64,000 nt of DNA from Lachnocurva sp029100405 (GTDB lineage Bacteria > Bacillota > Clostridia > Lachnospirales > Lachnospiraceae), in the NCBI GenBank assembly GCA_046263755.1, contig JBJYZC010000013.1:1-64000 (forward strand), written 5' to 3'. Both the position numbers and the translations under genes were made by a program. The notes beneath the pieces were generated by a model that was not told where the DNA came from, did no database searches, and saw only the letters and a program-made list of their open reading frames with translations. The first letter of the stretch is position 1. Every line of letters starts with the position of its first letter. This document shows positions 1 to 9,236 of the stretch, piece by piece.

Positions 1-1
1 C

Positions 2-94
2 CTTGTGCTGCAGGAAAATAAGAAGTATAGTGGAGCCAGCATTTCGTTGCCTGATATCTTATCAGCAGTATCCAGGGTGTTCTCCTACCCATAA
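2..94 (+). CDS. C-terminal end of an unrecognised protein (partial)
   Basis: An open frame enters from the left edge and ends at TAA 92-94, giving about 30 residues that finish in SLPDILSAVSRVFSYP. The composition is protein-like and the frame is clean, but it is too short for me to assign a family. The 107 bases that follow before hflX contain no further gene. It could be a chance open frame. Confidence 0.35.
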   Translation, partial: LVLQENKKYSGASISLPDILSAVSRVFSYP

Positions 95-201
95 AATCCG
101 AATATAAACTTACGCCGTCGATCCCTTCCGCTTTCACTTGCACAAAGTGTCCGCGGGCCTTAGAATATCAATAAATAAGTAAGCTACAGGAGAATAAGTC
201 T

Positions 202-1467
202 TTGATCGAAGAGAAGAGACAAGTGGAAAAATTTATTCTGATCGCAGTAGACTATGGTCAGGACTACCCGCCGGAGAAGTCATTGGATGAGCTTTCCGAG
301 CTTTTGAAAACGGCCGGAGGAGAAGCAGTTTTTCGGGTCATTCAGAAGTTAGACAATCCTTTTCCCGGGACTTACCTCGGAAGCGGTAAAATCGAAGAGT
401 TGAAAGCCTTTCTTCATGGCGAAGAGGAGGCAGGAAATCCAATCACAGGGGTTCTTTCCGATGACGAATTGTCGCCGGCTCAGATGGCGAATCTGGAGCA
501 GATCCTGGGCGTGAAAGTCCTGGATCGAACCAGTTTGATCCTGGATATTTTTGCCCGGCACGCCAAGAGCCGGGAAGGAAAGATTCAGGTGGAAATGGCC
601 CAGCTCTCCTATCAGTCTTCCCGCCTGGCCGGATCCTTCGGTATGGCCTTATCCCGTCAGGGCGGCGGAATCGGCACCAGAGGCCCCGGAGAGTCCATGC
701 TGGAAACCGACCGCCGGGTCATTCGAAACCGCATGGCAAGGCTTCGAAAAGAGATCCGGGACATGGAGAAGTCCCGGGATACCGGCCGAAAGATGCGCCT
801 GCAGAACGGGATTCCTGTCATCGCCATTGTCGGTTATACCAATGCCGGGAAGTCCACGCTCTTAAACCGCCTGACGTCTTCGGATGTCTTAGAGGAAGAT
901 CAGCTTTTTGCAACGCTGGATCCGACCACACGGACCGGAAAGCTCATCGATGGTCAGAAAGTCCTTTTTACGGACACGGTCGGCTTTATCCATAAGCTGC
1001 CTCACCAGCTTGTCGATGCTTTTCACTCGACTCTGGAAGAAGCTTCCTATGCTGATATCATCCTCCACGTGATCGATGGCTCGGACCCGGAGTGGCCCAT
1101 GCACCGCCAGGTCGTCTATGAGACCCTCGATGAACTGGGGATCCGGGGCTGCCCTGTGATCACGGTCTTCAACAAGGCGGACCTTCTGGTGGAGCCTCTG
1201 CACGGGTCCGACGGAAGGGCTGAGCGGACGGTCTCTATTTCAGCCAAAAGCGGGCAGGGCCTGGACCGCCTCATGGAAGCGATCGCAGATGTCTTGAATG
1301 ATCAAAGAGTGCTGATTGATCGGACTTTCTCCTATCAGGACGGGGCGAAGATCAACCAGATCCATCGTCAGGGCCAGGTGCTTTCTCAGGAATACAGCGA
1401 AGATGGCATCCATATTCGGGCCTACGTTCCCCGGAGTCTGTCAAATTTGGAAAGGACAAATTCGTGA
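202..1467 (+). CDS. hflX: GTPase HflX (ribosome-associated)
   Basis: A 421-residue GTPase of the HflX family, which binds the 50S subunit and helps rescue or split stalled and hibernating ribosomes. The N-terminal HflX domain contains the glycine-rich GGGIGTRGPGES stretch and a coiled linker follows. The G domain shows the P-loop GYTNAGKST near residue 211, DTVGF near 258 and NKAD near 322. The start is TTG 202, chosen because ACAGGAGAA lies 7-8 bases upstream and the family N-terminus follows directly. The stop overlaps the next gene start (GTGA), so the two are probably translated together. Confidence 0.95.
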   Translation: MIEEKRQVEKFILIAVDYGQDYPPEKSLDELSELLKTAGGEAVFRVIQKLDNPFPGTYLGSGKIEELKAFLHGEEEAGNPITGVLSDDELSPAQMANLEQILGVKVLDRTSLILDIFARHAKSREGKIQVEMAQLSYQSSRLAGSFGMALSRQGGGIGTRGPGESMLETDRRVIRNRMARLRKEIRDMEKSRDTGRKMRLQNGIPVIAIVGYTNAGKSTLLNRLTSSDVLEEDQLFATLDPTTRTGKLIDGQKVLFTDTVGFIHKLPHQLVDAFHSTLEEASYADIILHVIDGSDPEWPMHRQVVYETLDELGIRGCPVITVFNKADLLVEPLHGSDGRAERTVSISAKSGQGLDRLMEAIADVLNDQRVLIDRTFSYQDGAKINQIHRQGQVLSQEYSEDGIHIRAYVPRSLSNLERTNS

Positions 1468-2336
1468 AAGAGTTAGAGAAAAACGAGCGTTATTCCTATT
1501 CTTCCATCGGTCATCCGGCCTCCAGAAACCCCGAGGGCTTCTACTATTGCAGGGCGGTAGAGAGCCTGATGGCGGATGATTATGTCCTCTGCAGAGACTG
1601 CCCTTTGTATGGAGGGAATCATGCTTTGGGATTTCCCGAATGCTGGTATTATGATCTGGATCTCGAAGATGCGGAACTGATTGACCCGGAGGAGTTCTGC
1701 CAGAGAGAACATTCTTTGGTGGAAAGCGGCCTGATCCCGCATTTTCCTTTTTTCTTAACCGATGCAGAAGCACAGCGGCGTTTCGGCCTGATGGAAAAGG
1801 CGATTCAATTTGCTGCCAAAGCACATCTTGGACAGAAGAGGAAGGGAAACGGCTTGCCCTATATTTGTCATCCGATCGAAGTCATGATGCTTGTCGCAAG
1901 GATGACGCCGGATCCGGAGGTCGCGGCAGCAGCAGCATTGCATGATACTTTGGAGGATACGGATACGAGGGCGGAGGATATCCGGGAGCATTTTGGCGAC
2001 CGCGTCCTGGCTTTGGTGCAAAGCGAGAGCGAAGACAAGAGGCCGGAGATGTCCAAGGCGGAATCCTGGCAGATCCGGAAGGAAGAGACGCTTGCAGTAG
2101 CAAGAAAGGATGGCCGTGACGCGAAGATCATCATGCTGGCGGACAAACTTTCAAATCTCAGGTCGACTTACCGGGAGTGGAAGATCATCGGCGATCAGAT
2201 TTTCGACCGCTTTAATGTGAAAGACAAGGCCCGACATGCCTGGTATGCAAGAGGCTGTATGGAAGTCTTACAGGATCTTTCGGATCTGCCCCAATACCGG
2301 GAATTCTGCCGGCTGGTGGAAACCATATACTCCTGA
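1464..2336 (+). CDS. HD-domain protein related to (p)ppGpp hydrolases
   Basis: A 290-residue protein. The C-terminal two thirds carry an HD phosphohydrolase fold of the RelA/SpoT hydrolase type: HPIEVMMLVARM, then AALHDTLEDTDT (the HD pair) and a later DKLSNLRS. Small proteins of this kind (MESH1/SpoT-hydrolase-like) usually remove pyrophosphate from (p)ppGpp, and no synthetase domain is present. The first ~80 residues are an extra N-terminal segment with three cysteines (CRDC and a later C) and many aromatics that I do not recognise. It starts at GTG 1464 inside the hflX stop. Substrate is inferred from the family only. Confidence 0.75.
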   Translation: MKELEKNERYSYSSIGHPASRNPEGFYYCRAVESLMADDYVLCRDCPLYGGNHALGFPECWYYDLDLEDAELIDPEEFCQREHSLVESGLIPHFPFFLTDAEAQRRFGLMEKAIQFAAKAHLGQKRKGNGLPYICHPIEVMMLVARMTPDPEVAAAAALHDTLEDTDTRAEDIREHFGDRVLALVQSESEDKRPEMSKAESWQIRKEETLAVARKDGRDAKIIMLADKLSNLRSTYREWKIIGDQIFDRFNVKDKARHAWYARGCMEVLQDLSDLPQYREFCRLVETIYS

Positions 2337-2468
2337 GCTGTGGAAATGAGTTTTTTGCACGGGAACAAGCAGGTAATGATGAAAACAGCAAAAGGCATTG
2401 GCAATCCATAGGAAGGATCCGAGGCACTCTGGCTGCTATCATAAAAGAAAATAAAAGGAATAGAATTC

Positions 2469-3638
2469 ATGAAACAATGGACATTAATGGCACCCTGTCA
2501 CTTCGGTCTGGAGGCTGTTTTAAAAAGAGAGATCTATGATCTCGGATATGAAATTTCAGAAGTACAGGATGGAAAAGTCCTTTATACGGGAGATCCGGAG
2601 GCTTTAGTGCTCTCTAATATTCACCTTCGGACTGCGGAAAGAGTCCTTCTGGTTGTCGGCCGTTTCCGGGCAAGCACCTTCGAAGAGCTTTTTCAGGGCA
2701 TCCGCAATTTGCCCTGGGAGGATTATCTGCCCCGGAATGCCAAATTCTGGGTCACCAAAGCTTCCTCTGTCAAAAGCAAGCTCTTCAGCCCTTCGGACAT
2801 TCAGTCGGTCACAAAGAAGGCCATGGTAGAGCGGATGAAGTCCTATTATAAGATGGACTGGTTTCCGGAAGACGGGTCTTCCTACCCGGTCCGCATCTTT
2901 CTTATGAAGGATGAGGTGACCGTTACATTGGACAGTTCCGGTCCTTCTCTTCACAAGAGAGGTTATCGGACGGAAACCGGAAAGGCGCCGATCTCGGAAA
3001 CTCTGGCAGCAGCCCTGATCCTTCTGACTCCCTGGCATGGTGATCGGATCCTGGTGGATCCTTTCTGCGGCAGCGGGACCTTTCCCATCGAGGCAGCCAT
3101 GATGGCTTGTCACATGGCACCTGGTATGCGGAGGCATTTTACGGCGGAAGACTGGACCAATCTGATTCCGAGGGAAATGTGGACCGAGGCCAGAAAAGAT
3201 GCTGAGGCAGAGGTCGATCTTGACATAAAAACCGATATCCAGGGCTATGATATCGATGGAGATGTGGTGAAGATCGCCCGCCAGAATGCCAAAAGGGCCG
3301 GCGTCGACCAATTGATCCACTTCCAGGAAAGACCCCTTTCTGAGCTGCATCATCCCAAGAAATACGGTTTTATTATTACCAACCCGCCCTATGGAGAGCG
3401 GTTGGAGGAGAAGGAAGCCCTGCCTCCCCTCTACCGGCAGATCGGTGAAGTTTATAAAAGACTGGACGATTGGTCTATGTTTCTCATCACGTCTTATGAA
3501 GATGCAGAGAAGTATATCGGAAAGAAAGCGGCCAAAAACCGGAAGATTTATAACGGCATGATCCGGACTTATTTCTATCAGTTTCCGGGTCCAAAGCCTC
3601 CGAAGAGATCCGGACAGGATAAGGCGGTGAGAAAATGA
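2469..3638 (+). CDS. THUMP-domain class I RNA methyltransferase (RlmL/YpsC type)
   Basis: A 389-residue SAM-dependent methyltransferase. The first ~150 residues form the ferredoxin-like plus THUMP RNA-binding part. The catalytic Rossmann part has VDPFCGSGTFPIEAA (SAM site, near residue 196) and NPPYGER (N6/N2-amino methyltransferase motif, near 305). Firmicutes homologues (YpsC) are taken to be N2-guanine 23S rRNA methyltransferases matching the N-terminal half of E. coli RlmL. A GGAAT-type ribosome site precedes ATG 2469. Its TGA overlaps the ATG of the protease gene that follows (ATGA), an odd functional pairing. Confidence 0.88.
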   Translation: MKQWTLMAPCHFGLEAVLKREIYDLGYEISEVQDGKVLYTGDPEALVLSNIHLRTAERVLLVVGRFRASTFEELFQGIRNLPWEDYLPRNAKFWVTKASSVKSKLFSPSDIQSVTKKAMVERMKSYYKMDWFPEDGSSYPVRIFLMKDEVTVTLDSSGPSLHKRGYRTETGKAPISETLAAALILLTPWHGDRILVDPFCGSGTFPIEAAMMACHMAPGMRRHFTAEDWTNLIPREMWTEARKDAEAEVDLDIKTDIQGYDIDGDVVKIARQNAKRAGVDQLIHFQERPLSELHHPKKYGFIITNPPYGERLEEKEALPPLYRQIGEVYKRLDDWSMFLITSYEDAEKYIGKKAAKNRKIYNGMIRTYFYQFPGPKPPKRSGQDKAVRK

Positions 3639-5362
3639 AGTTTCGTGCACGTTTTCTGATTTTCTTTTTGGTGATCGTGCTGGCCATCCTTCTTAAGAAT
3701 TTTTCTTCGGATGAGCGGATCGGGACAGTTACGGCCTTCCGCGGAGCCCAGCTGGAATCCGGCGTTTTCAACCCTCTCATGGCCGGAAACGGCAGGCGGG
3801 CCGGCCTTCTTTCTGTCAAGATCGACAAAACGACCTATTCCAATCAGGGGGGAGAGACTTTTTTAAATACAGATCAGAAAGTGATGGCCTCCCTGCATTT
3901 TGTCCGGGATGTCTTTTCGGCGAGCGCATATGCAGATGCGGATGGAAAGCTGACTCTGCAGAGGAATAATCAGATCTATACCTTTCAAAGAGGGAAAAAG
4001 AAGGGGAGCCTTCTTAAGACTTCCGGTCGGAAAGGGTCGGCGGAGCAGGCGGAGAAGATCACCCTCGACCTGGCGCCTCAGGAATACAACGGCAAGTACT
4101 ATTTCGGCATGGAGGATCTCTGCAAGCTTTTTGGCTATGGCTATCAATTTGATTCTGCATCCGTAACGGCATATCTGGATTCGTCCACAGCAGTAGCAGC
4201 CAGCCTTCCCAACAGATATGATCTGAGGGATAAGGGACGAGTCTCGAAGATCATGGACCAGGGAAAGCTTTCGGCCTGCTGGTCCTATGCGGCTTTGTCG
4301 GCCTTGGAGTCTTCGCTTCTTCCGGAAGAGTCCCTGACCTTCGATCCCAAGGATCTGGCCAACCGCAACAGCTACGGGATCAAGGATACGGATGAGGGAT
4401 CTTATATGGTGGCTGTCTCCACCCTCTTGTCCTGGCAGGGGCCTGTCAAAGAAGGCGGGACGGACATCGCCGGTCATCTTCAGGAAGTCCATTTCTATGA
4501 CCAGGATGATATGGATGATTTGAAATGGGCGATCTTCAAGAATGGCGGCGTGTCCACTTCTCTCTATGTCGAAGTCAATTCCTCGGATCTGTCCAAGTCG
4601 GATTTCTACAACAGCCGGACGGATTCTTATTGTTACAGTGGAAATAAGAAGCCGAATCATGATGTTGTGATCATCGGCTGGGATGATAATTACGATAAGA
4701 GCAAATTCGCTTCCAAGGTTCCCGGCAACGGGGCCTATATTTGCCAAAACAGCTGGGGAAGCTCCTTTGGAGACGATGGGGTCTTCTATGTCTCCTACTA
4801 TGACACCAATGTCGGAAACTTCGCCGTCTCCTATGCCAAGTTTGAGAAACCTGAGAATTACGATCACATCTATCAGTCGGATCTCTGCGGGGAAGTCGGG
4901 AAGATCGGCTACAACCAGAACACCAATATGGCAGCCAATGTCTTTACGGCAGCAGAGGATGAGGACCTGCAGGCCGTCGGTTTCTATACGACGGGAAAGG
5001 ATACCCAGTACGAGGTCTATGTCGTGGACCGGTTCGAGAATACGGGTTCTCTGGCGCAGAGGAAGGAGCTGGCCAGCGGCACCCTGCATGACACTGGATT
5101 CTATACGATCCCCCTGCAGGAGAAGGTGTCGATTGCCAAAGGCCATCGTTTCGCGGTTCTGGTGGCTCTGAAGACGCCGGGGACCAGCCACCCGATTGCC
5201 ATTGAGTATAAGGGCAATGATATGACGAAAAATGTAGACCTGTCCGATGGTCAGGGATATATCAGCGGAAATGGCCTGGATTGGGAAGATGTAGAGAAGG
5301 CTTACCAGGCCAACCTCTGTCTCAAGGCTTACAGCAACCGGAAACAGAGTGATGAGGAATGA
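3635..5362 (+). CDS. Surface-exposed papain-like (C1A) cysteine protease
   Basis: A 575-residue exported protein. Residues 5-21 are a single hydrophobic segment acting as signal or membrane anchor. Residues about 55-190 resemble the copper-amine-oxidase N-terminal (stalk) module common in clostridial surface proteins. The protease core starts at LPNRYDLRDKG and has the oxyanion Gln in DQGKLSACW, nucleophile Cys215, His342 (NHDVVIIGWDD) and Asn372 (QNSWGSSFGDDG), so the triad is intact. The remaining ~180 residues look like the beta-rich lectin-like domain often fused to these proteases. ATG 3635 overlaps the upstream stop by four bases. Physiological substrate unknown. Confidence 0.88.
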   Translation: MKFRARFLIFFLVIVLAILLKNFSSDERIGTVTAFRGAQLESGVFNPLMAGNGRRAGLLSVKIDKTTYSNQGGETFLNTDQKVMASLHFVRDVFSASAYADADGKLTLQRNNQIYTFQRGKKKGSLLKTSGRKGSAEQAEKITLDLAPQEYNGKYYFGMEDLCKLFGYGYQFDSASVTAYLDSSTAVAASLPNRYDLRDKGRVSKIMDQGKLSACWSYAALSALESSLLPEESLTFDPKDLANRNSYGIKDTDEGSYMVAVSTLLSWQGPVKEGGTDIAGHLQEVHFYDQDDMDDLKWAIFKNGGVSTSLYVEVNSSDLSKSDFYNSRTDSYCYSGNKKPNHDVVIIGWDDNYDKSKFASKVPGNGAYICQNSWGSSFGDDGVFYVSYYDTNVGNFAVSYAKFEKPENYDHIYQSDLCGEVGKIGYNQNTNMAANVFTAAEDEDLQAVGFYTTGKDTQYEVYVVDRFENTGSLAQRKELASGTLHDTGFYTIPLQEKVSIAKGHRFAVLVALKTPGTSHPIAIEYKGNDMTKNVDLSDGQGYISGNGLDWEDVEKAYQANLCLKAYSNRKQSDEE

Positions 5363-5382
5363 GAAGGAGACAGGAATAGATC

Positions 5383-6000
5383 ATGAAGATTATATTTGCA
5401 ACAGGTAATCAGGGAAAGCTGAGGGAGATCAGGGAGATCCTCGGAGGTCCGGGGATCGAGATCCTTTCGATGAAGGAAGCCGGTGTGGCTTGTGATCCGG
5501 AGGAGAATGGGTCTACATTTCTGGAAAATGCCTTTATTAAGGCAGAGGCCGTAAGAGAAAAGTGCAACGCTTCAAGGGATTCTTCCTTACAGCAGGCCCT
5601 GGTGATGGCGGATGATTCCGGCCTTGTGATCGATGCCATGCCGGAGGAACTGGGCGTAAGATCGGCTCGCTTTATGGGGCATGATACGGACTACCGGCTG
5701 AAAAACCAGGCTATTCTGGACCGCCTTTCTGATTTGCCGGAGGAAAAGCGGTCGGCCCGCTTTGTCTGTGCGATTGCGGCTGTTTTCCCGGATGGAAGGA
5801 AAGTGGATGCGGAAGGTGTGATGGAGGGTCGGATCGCCCATGAGATCGCAGGATCAGGCGGTTTCGGCTATGATCCCATCTTCTTTTTGCCGGATAGGAA
5901 CTGCACGTCTGCAGAACTTACGGAGGAGGAGAAAAATGCCATCAGCCACCGGGGCAAGGCTTTGCGGCAGATGAAGGAGAAGCTGACAGGATCACTGTAA
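5383..6000 (+). CDS. rdgB: dITP/XTP pyrophosphatase (HAM1/RdgB family)
   Basis: A 205-residue house-cleaning nucleotide phosphatase that hydrolyses ITP, dITP and XTP to monophosphates to keep deaminated bases out of nucleic acids. It shows the N-terminal ATGNQGKLREI, the central DDSGLVIDAMP metal and base site and GGFGYDPIF near the C-terminus, at the usual family length. ATG 5383 has GAGAAGGAGA upstream and sits 20 bases after the protease gene. rdgB followed directly by yfcE is a common Firmicutes order. Confidence 0.95.
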   Translation: MKIIFATGNQGKLREIREILGGPGIEILSMKEAGVACDPEENGSTFLENAFIKAEAVREKCNASRDSSLQQALVMADDSGLVIDAMPEELGVRSARFMGHDTDYRLKNQAILDRLSDLPEEKRSARFVCAIAAVFPDGRKVDAEGVMEGRIAHEIAGSGGFGYDPIFFLPDRNCTSAELTEEEKNAISHRGKALRQMKEKLTGSL

Positions 6001-6133
6001 GGGTGGGTCCAAAGTCCGGCTATGGGATCGGCAGGAGAATGGTATGAGACCGGAGAAAAACGGATGGAAGCCGGGCGATTGTTGAAGAAATAGATGAGGC
6101 CGAATCGAAGGCGTGGAGATAGAAGGGAAGAAT

Positions 6134-6616
6134 ATGCGCATTCTGATTGTAAGTGACAGTCATGGGGACCGGAAGTATATTGATCAGGCCATAGAACGGG
6201 TGGAACCGGATATGATCTGCCATCTGGGCGATGCTCAGGGCGATGACATCCATATCCAGGCCATGGGAAATTGCCCCCTCTATATCGTGCGGGGAAATTG
6301 CGACAGTGACCTTTCTTTGCCTCTGGAGGAGACTTTCGACCTGGAGGGGCACCGGGTCCTGATGGCGCATGGTCATTACTTCGGGGGATCTCCTTCTACG
6401 ATCGAGGCAGGGTTACGACGAGAGGCCGAGAAAAATCACTGCGACATTATTATGTATGGCCATACCCATATCCCGGTTTTAAGGGAAGACCCGGATCTTA
6501 CGATCTTAAATCCGGGCTCCATCGCAAGGCCACGACAGGATGGCCGGAAGCACAGCTATATTGTGCTGGAGATTACGAAGAAAGGAGATTTCCTTTATAA
6601 TCTCTGCAGTTTGTGA
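6134..6616 (+). CDS. YfcE/MJ0936-type metallophosphoesterase
   Basis: A 160-residue calcineurin-like phosphoesterase: VSDSHGD at the N-terminus, HLGDAQ, RGNCD and GHTHIP near the end supply the two-metal centre. Family members hydrolyse small phosphodiesters in vitro and the natural substrate is unsettled. I chose ATG 6134 because AGAAGGGAAG lies just upstream and MRILIVSDSHG matches the family start. An in-frame GTG at 6113 lacks a ribosome site. It follows rdgB after ~130 bases and a transposon-end-like hairpin begins two bases after its stop. Confidence 0.88.
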   Translation: MRILIVSDSHGDRKYIDQAIERVEPDMICHLGDAQGDDIHIQAMGNCPLYIVRGNCDSDLSLPLEETFDLEGHRVLMAHGHYFGGSPSTIEAGLRREAEKNHCDIIMYGHTHIPVLREDPDLTILNPGSIARPRQDGRKHSYIVLEITKKGDFLYNLCSL

Positions 6617-6620
6617 CACT

Positions 6621-6651
6621 CCACGGCTAAAGCCGTGGAATTTTCTCGCCC
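6621..6651. repeat. Hairpin resembling a solo IS200/IS605 left end
   Basis: A perfect stem CCACGGC-TAAA-GCCGTGG (6621-6638) is followed by AATTTTCTCGCCC. The tnpA-side end of the complete element at 26345-28588 reads ACGGTTAAAACCGT, GGGCTTTCCCGCCC in the same orientation, so layout and sequence agree. It lies between the convergent yfcE and fbp genes and could also end transcription of yfcE. Confidence 0.5.
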
Positions 6652-6665
6652 ACATGGGTGATAAA

Positions 6666-8780
6666 TCACAGGGCCGGATGGCGGCCCGCCCTGGTCGGGT
6701 TTTCCGCAATGAGACCGCTTCGATAGGCACTGAGCAGACATTTCAGATCTTCCAGTCGTGCTTTGAGGCGCTGGCCGTTGTCGGTATCGCGGATGAGAAT
6801 TCGTTTGGGAGCATTCATGGCGATGATTTGATCACTGTGGATGTCTCTCTCGTTTTGGATGGCATCTTCTTTCGAAGTAAAGGGCTCATGGGCAACCAAA
6901 TGCATACCATAGGAATTGTAGATCAGGGTGTAGCCGGCAATTCCGGTCTGCTTCTGATAGGCTTTTGAGAACCCTCCATCAATGACCAGGACTTTTCCAT
7001 TGCATTTGGAAGGGCTCTCACCCTTACTCTGCAGAACCGGTACATGGCCGTTTACAATGTGGCCGTCGCTGCCAAGACCGAATTCGCTCAGAACCCGGTT
7101 CATGATAGCTTCATTGTCCATCAGACGGTAGTAGGGATTCTTGATTTCCCGGTGAGTCTCTTCATCAGCGATGAAGTATCGTTCAAAGGTGGTCATCCTG
7201 TTTTTTCCAAAGAGCGGCGATCTCGGGCTGGACCAGATCCAGTACATAATATCGCGTCCCTTCTGTCTTTCCTCTTCATCTACGGCAAAAAAGGCCCGCC
7301 GGACATATTTCTCCAGCTCATCATAGAGAGGCTTTCCGGAAAACTCATGCCCATAGACATTGACTTTCATGAAACGGCCGGATTCATCCAGCGGAATGCA
7401 GCCATGATAAAGGAGATTATTGTTGTAGACCTTGTAAAGGCTGCCCTTGTTCAAAAGGAACTGCATGTGAGTCTGGAGCTTATCACATTGTAGAAAAGCG
7501 GTCTGCATGCGGTCCATGACATATTCCTCTTCCTCTGTCAGGCGATAAGGATCCTTGGGATCTATGGTTGGAAAATTGTTATCCAGAAGGGGATATTCTT
7601 TCCCGTCTAGATTGATGGTTCCCTTGTCATAATTGATTTTCTCCAGAAGGCAGCGATCCTCCATCTGAAATTCCGGATGACGGTGGAAAAGCTGCCCTTC
7701 CAGCTTGAACTGGATGATGGCGATGGCCTTGTGCATCTTCCGGTTCAGGCTGTCTTCTTCTTCGGTCAGAACGCTTCCTTCTACATCCTTGGTTTTAAAG
7801 AGGCTGCAGGAATCGTTCCTGTATTGGTTCAGAGCCAGGGCTGCCAGAGGAAGCATGTTAATGCCATATCCGTCCTCGAGGATATCCAGATTTCCGTATC
7901 GGGCCGAGATCCGCATGATGACAGCAATGCATTCCCGGGAGCCGGCGGCAGCGCCCATCCAGGTGATGTCGTGGTTGCCCCAGCAGATGTCGAGGGAATG
8001 GTAATGGAGGAGGCGGTCCATGATCTTGTCCGGACCAGGACCGCGGTCATAGATGTCGCCGAGGATATGCAGATGGTCGACGACCAGACGCTGGATCAGA
8101 TGGAAGAGGGCAGAGATAAATTCCTCAGCTCTTCCAATCTCGATAATGGTATCAATGATGGCATTGTAATAGGCTTCTTTATCGGTTATTTCGGGCTTTT
8201 CGGTGATCAGTTCCTCAATGACATAGGAGAATTCCTTTGGCATGGCCTTACGAACCTTGGAACGGGTATATTTCGATGAGGCTCGTTTGCAGATCTCAAT
8301 CAGGCGGTAGAGGGTGATCCGGTACCAGTCGGACATATTCTGAGTGGATTTTCGGATCAGGTCCATCTTTTCCCTGGGGTAATAGATCAGAGTCGCCAGG
8401 GAATTTTTGTCGGATTCGGGCAGAGTCCTGCCGAAGACATCATCGATCTTCATTTTGACAGCGCCGGAGCCGTTTTTTAAGACATGAATGAAGGCTTCAT
8501 ATTCACCGTGGATATCTGTAATAAAGTGTTCTGTGCCCTTGGGAAGGTTTAGAATCGCTTCCAGATTGATGATTTCTGTGGATGTACTTGCTATGGATGG
8601 ATAGAGCTCTGCAAGAGTCAGGAGATACTTCATTTTTAATTCCTGGCTGTCATTGGTATCGCAGGCCGATTTCTGTGCTTCTGATCGGTCTGGCTTCCTG
8701 ATATCTGATCCGTCCGGTTTCCTGATTTCAGATCTGTCCGGCATTTCTGATCTGACCGGCTTCCTCATTGGTTTTGACAT
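6666..8780 (-). CDS. fbp: Fructose-1,6-bisphosphatase, class III (Firmicutes type)
   Basis: A 704-residue gluconeogenic phosphatase converting fructose 1,6-bisphosphate to fructose 6-phosphate. It belongs to the Firmicutes class III, built on a metallophosphoesterase core: TDIHGEYEAF, GDIYDRGPGPDKIMD, WGNHDITWMG and VNGHVPV are all present. I chose ATG 8780 because GGGGGAAATC precedes it. An in-frame ATG at 8798 lacks such a site. The conserved part begins with MKYLLTLAELYP, and before it lies a ~45-residue tail made largely of an eight-residue repeat (R/G-S-E/D-I-R-K-P-D), which is unusual for the family. It is convergent with yfcE. Confidence 0.95.
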   Translation of the reverse strand: MSKPMRKPVRSEMPDRSEIRKPDGSDIRKPDRSEAQKSACDTNDSQELKMKYLLTLAELYPSIASTSTEIINLEAILNLPKGTEHFITDIHGEYEAFIHVLKNGSGAVKMKIDDVFGRTLPESDKNSLATLIYYPREKMDLIRKSTQNMSDWYRITLYRLIEICKRASSKYTRSKVRKAMPKEFSYVIEELITEKPEITDKEAYYNAIIDTIIEIGRAEEFISALFHLIQRLVVDHLHILGDIYDRGPGPDKIMDRLLHYHSLDICWGNHDITWMGAAAGSRECIAVIMRISARYGNLDILEDGYGINMLPLAALALNQYRNDSCSLFKTKDVEGSVLTEEEDSLNRKMHKAIAIIQFKLEGQLFHRHPEFQMEDRCLLEKINYDKGTINLDGKEYPLLDNNFPTIDPKDPYRLTEEEEYVMDRMQTAFLQCDKLQTHMQFLLNKGSLYKVYNNNLLYHGCIPLDESGRFMKVNVYGHEFSGKPLYDELEKYVRRAFFAVDEEERQKGRDIMYWIWSSPRSPLFGKNRMTTFERYFIADEETHREIKNPYYRLMDNEAIMNRVLSEFGLGSDGHIVNGHVPVLQSKGESPSKCNGKVLVIDGGFSKAYQKQTGIAGYTLIYNSYGMHLVAHEPFTSKEDAIQNERDIHSDQIIAMNAPKRILIRDTDNGQRLKARLEDLKCLLSAYRSGLIAENPTRAGRHPAL

Positions 8781-8993
8781 GATTTCCCCCGAATCCAAAC
8801 CGGATTGGATTTATCCGGTTTTATCTTTCTCATAATTCCTTATGTGTAGTATATTCTTACCGGTGAGGCTCTGCAAATGAATTTCGACTGAAATACTTGA
8901 ACTTGACTTTTCCCTTGATCCATCCTGAATTGAAAAAGCTGCTTCCTGTGCAGGACGAAGGCAAGGGTTGAAATAAATCAATGAAAAAAGTGC

Positions 8994-9022
8994 TTGACAT
9001 GAATTCTCTATTTACGTATAAT
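8994..9022 (+). promoter_or_regulatory. Promoter of the tRNA operon
   Basis: TTGACA at 8994-8999 and TATAAT at 9017-9022 with a 17-base spacer form a consensus sigma-A promoter about 35 bases upstream of the first tRNA. Confidence 0.9.
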
Positions 9023-9062
9023 AACACTTGCGTTTCGAGTTATGGCCAAACGCCAATCAGTT

Positions 9063-9137
9063 CGGGGTGTGGCTCAGTTTGGCTAGAGCACCTGGTTTGG
9101 GACCAGGGGGTCGCAGGTTCGAATCCTGTCACCCCGA
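9063..9137 (+). tRNA. tRNA-Pro (anticodon TGG)
   Basis: Acceptor arms CGGGGTG/CACCCCG pair fully, the anticodon loop is TTTGGGA and the T arm contains GGTTCGAATCC. First gene of a six-tRNA operon. CCA is not encoded. Confidence 0.97.
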
Positions 9138-9165
9138 TGCATTCATTCTATATCATTTGTGATAT

Positions 9166-9236
9166 GCGGGTGTAGTTCAATGGTAGAACACCAGCCTTCC
9201 AAGCTGGATACGTGGGTTCGATTCCCATCACCCGCT
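9166..9236 (+). tRNA. tRNA-Gly (anticodon TCC)
   Basis: Acceptor arms GCGGGTG/CACCCGC, anticodon loop CTTCCAA and T loop GTTCGATTC. It is 71 bases, the short size usual for tRNA-Gly. A 123-base spacer separates it from the next tRNA, longer than the other gaps in the array. Confidence 0.97.
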
